Positions 62,682-64,000 of a DNA stretch of 64,000 bases are shown piece after piece. The notes beneath the pieces are model-generated. The model was not told the origin of the DNA. It worked only from the letters and a program-made list of their open reading frames with translations, and did no database searches. The first letter of the stretch is position 1. Every line of letters begins with the position of its first letter. This DNA is from JB111 sp052093225 (GTDB lineage Bacteria > Actinomycetota > Actinomycetes > Actinomycetales > Actinomycetaceae), in assembly GCA_052093225.1 (NCBI GenBank), contig JBQDDG010000011.1, positions 7,306 to 71,305 of the forward strand, in the 5' to 3' direction. Made by a program: the position numbers and the translations under genes.

Positions 62682-63665
62682 ATGACCACGACCGCAGCAG
62701 CGCCGCCCCGCAGCAAGGGGCGCCTGGTCGACGGCAGGCTCGCCGTCGGCGTCGGCGTCGTCGCCCTGCTGCTCGTCGCCTCGCTGCTCACGGGTCAGTA
62801 CGACGTCTTCGGCGCCGAGGACGGCGCCGAGATGTTCGCCATCACCCGCATCCCGCGGACGATCGCGCTCGTGCTCGCCGGCGCCGCGATGGCGATGTGC
62901 GGACTCATCATGCAGCTGCTCACGCAGAACCGCTTCGTCGAGCCCACCACCACCGGCACCACGGAGTGGGCCGGCCTCGGGCTGCTCACAGTGATGATCC
63001 TCTTCCCGGGTGCGAGCATCCTTGCCCGCATGACCGGCGCCGTCGTCTTCGCGTTCGTCGGCACGATGATCTTCTTCCTCTTCCTGCGCCGGGTCTCGCT
63101 GAGGTCCTCGCTCATCGTCCCGATCGTCGGCATCATGCTCGGCGCCGTCGTCGGGGCGGTCTCGACGTTCGTCGCGCTGTCCACCGACATGCTGCAAGCG
63201 GTGGGGGTGTGGTTCCAGGGCAGCTTCACCTCGGTGCTGCGCGGGCAGTACGAGCTGCTGTGGATCGTCGCGCTGGTCGGCGTGGCGGTGTTCGCCGTCG
63301 CCGACCGGTTCACGGTGGCCGGGCTCGGCGAGGAGATCTCCACCAGCGTCGGTATGAACTACCACCGCATCGTGCTGCTCGGGACCGTGCTCGTCGCGAT
63401 CGCGACCGGGGTGGTGACCGTCGTCGTCGGCAGTCTGCCGTTCCTCGGGCTCATCGTCCCCAACATCGTGTCGATGGTGCGCGGCGACGACCTGCGGAGC
63501 AACCTGCCGTGGGTCTGCCTGCTCGGCATCGGCGTCGTCACCGTCTGCGACCTCGTCGGCCGCACGATCATCGCCCCGTTCGAGGTGCCCGTCGCGCTGG
63601 TCCTCGGCGTCGTCGGCTCGATCGCCTTCATCGCCCTCCTGCTCAGGCAGCGTCGTCGTGGCTAG
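62682..63665 (+). CDS. iron-chelate ABC transporter permease, FecCD family (first)
   Basis: A 327-residue membrane protein with about nine to ten transmembrane helices. FecCD hallmarks are RIPRTIALVLAGAAMAMCGLIMQLLTQNRFVEPTTTGTTEWAGLG and, near the C-terminus, GSLPFLGLIVPNIVSMVRG (coupling to the ATPase). The LTQNRFVEPTT segment is typical of the petrobactin/anguibactin FatD-type subgroup. Its stop overlaps the start of the second permease by eight bases. Confidence 0.93.
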   Translation: MTTTAAAPPRSKGRLVDGRLAVGVGVVALLLVASLLTGQYDVFGAEDGAEMFAITRIPRTIALVLAGAAMAMCGLIMQLLTQNRFVEPTTTGTTEWAGLGLLTVMILFPGASILARMTGAVVFAFVGTMIFFLFLRRVSLRSSLIVPIVGIMLGAVVGAVSTFVALSTDMLQAVGVWFQGSFTSVLRGQYELLWIVALVGVAVFAVADRFTVAGLGEEISTSVGMNYHRIVLLGTVLVAIATGVVTVVVGSLPFLGLIVPNIVSMVRGDDLRSNLPWVCLLGIGVVTVCDLVGRTIIAPFEVPVALVLGVVGSIAFIALLLRQRRRG

Positions 63666-64000
63666 CGCCGTGACGGTGCCCGGCCACGTGTCCGGCCGGG
63701 ACGACGAGGGGCCCGAGGAGTGGTCGGACCGGGCGACGGCCGGCTCGACGGACCGATCGACGACGCGGTCGGCGACCCGGACGTCGGGCTCGTTCCGGAC
63801 CCGGCGCCAGCGGCTGCGGTACTGGCTCGTCCTCGGGCTGATGATCGCGCTGTCGTTCGGCTTCGGGCTGGGCCTGCTCGCCTACGACAACCCGCTCCCG
63901 ATGACGGACGAGCGGTTCTGGATCATCGCCCGGATGCGGGCCTCCGACGTCCTGGTCATGGGGATCGTCGCCGTCTGCCAGGCGATCGCCACGGTCGCCT
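63658..64000 (+). CDS. iron-chelate ABC transporter permease, FecCD family (second), partial
   Basis: The gene starts at a GTG at 63658 overlapping the previous stop (GTGGCTAG) and runs off the right edge after 114 codons. A hydrophilic N-terminal tail of about 55 residues precedes the first transmembrane helix (YWLVLGLMIALSFGFGLGLLAY). FWIIARMRASDVLVMGIVAVCQAIAT follows, the FatC-type counterpart of the first permease's RIPRTIALVLAGAA. GTGs at 63670 and 63676 are alternative starts. The ATPase gene is expected next. Confidence 0.88.
   Translation, partial: MASAVTVPGHVSGRDDEGPEEWSDRATAGSTDRSTTRSATRTSGSFRTRRQRLRYWLVLGLMIALSFGFGLGLLAYDNPLPMTDERFWIIARMRASDVLVMGIVAVCQAIATVA

Overview
This window is high-GC DNA from an actinobacterium (Actinomycetota), most likely a member of Micrococcales. 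The evidence is the near-total G/C third codon positions, frequent GTG starts, a PASTA-domain kinase, SepH, DUF3000/DUF3152/DUF3159/DUF3710/DUF4192/DUF4193 proteins, and gene order shared with two blocks of the Mycobacterium tuberculosis chromosome (around Rv2173-Rv2191 and Rv2680-Rv2703). Almost everything is core chromosome. I see no phage, plasmid, insertion sequence, rRNA or tRNA.

Layout. 1-4.8 kb: an AsnC-type ligand-binding protein, a DEDD exonuclease/GIY-YIG protein, a long-chain acyl-CoA ligase and a proline/threonine-repeat membrane protein, all on the minus strand. 4.9-14.7 kb: a PPi-type phosphofructokinase, class II DAHP synthase, a four-PASTA Ser/Thr kinase, a LysM/transglycosylase wall protein, an Rv2175c-like DNA-binding protein, a polyprenyl synthase, DUF4192 and a universal stress protein. 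14.7-19.2 kb: the glycine cleavage operon gcvT-gcvH-gcvP. 19.4-30 kb: principal sigma factor sigA, a secreted DUF3152 metalloprotease with beta-propeller-like repeats, and the ParE/ParC topoisomerase IV pair with two GNAT genes between them. 30-37 kb: a GNAT/acyl-CoA synthetase fusion, DUF5998, an alkaline-phosphatase-like enzyme, thymidine kinase and sepH. 37-45 kb: the DUF4193-DUF3093-DUF3710-OB-DUF3159-TrkA-TrkA-APC-TRAM methyltransferase block, without the dut gene normally embedded in it. 45-57.9 kb: a repeat-bearing spacer, aconitase, a lipoprotein serpin, an S9 peptidase, dxs, a fatty-oxidation fusion enzyme, an RNase D-like protein and DUF3000. 58-61.5 kb: an ATP-grasp ligase and two FemABX transferases, a probable peptidoglycan cross-bridge cassette. 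61.5-64 kb: an iron-chelate ABC importer behind a DtxR/IdeR-type box; it runs off the right edge.

Two general observations stand out. First, fifteen genes have a TA(G/C)NNT hexamer exactly 6-7 bases before the start codon and mostly no Shine-Dalgarno sequence, which is the signature of leaderless transcripts; this also settles several start codons. Second, all three 100-N gaps are flanked by the same 55-bp sequence on both sides. Removing the Ns plus one copy (155 nt) restores the reading frame in both interrupted genes, so the gaps look like unmerged overlapping contigs and not missing DNA.

The least explained stretch is 45057-45606: two clusters of a 22-bp-period repeat in inverted orientation around a possible decayed reading frame, immediately upstream of the aconitase promoter.
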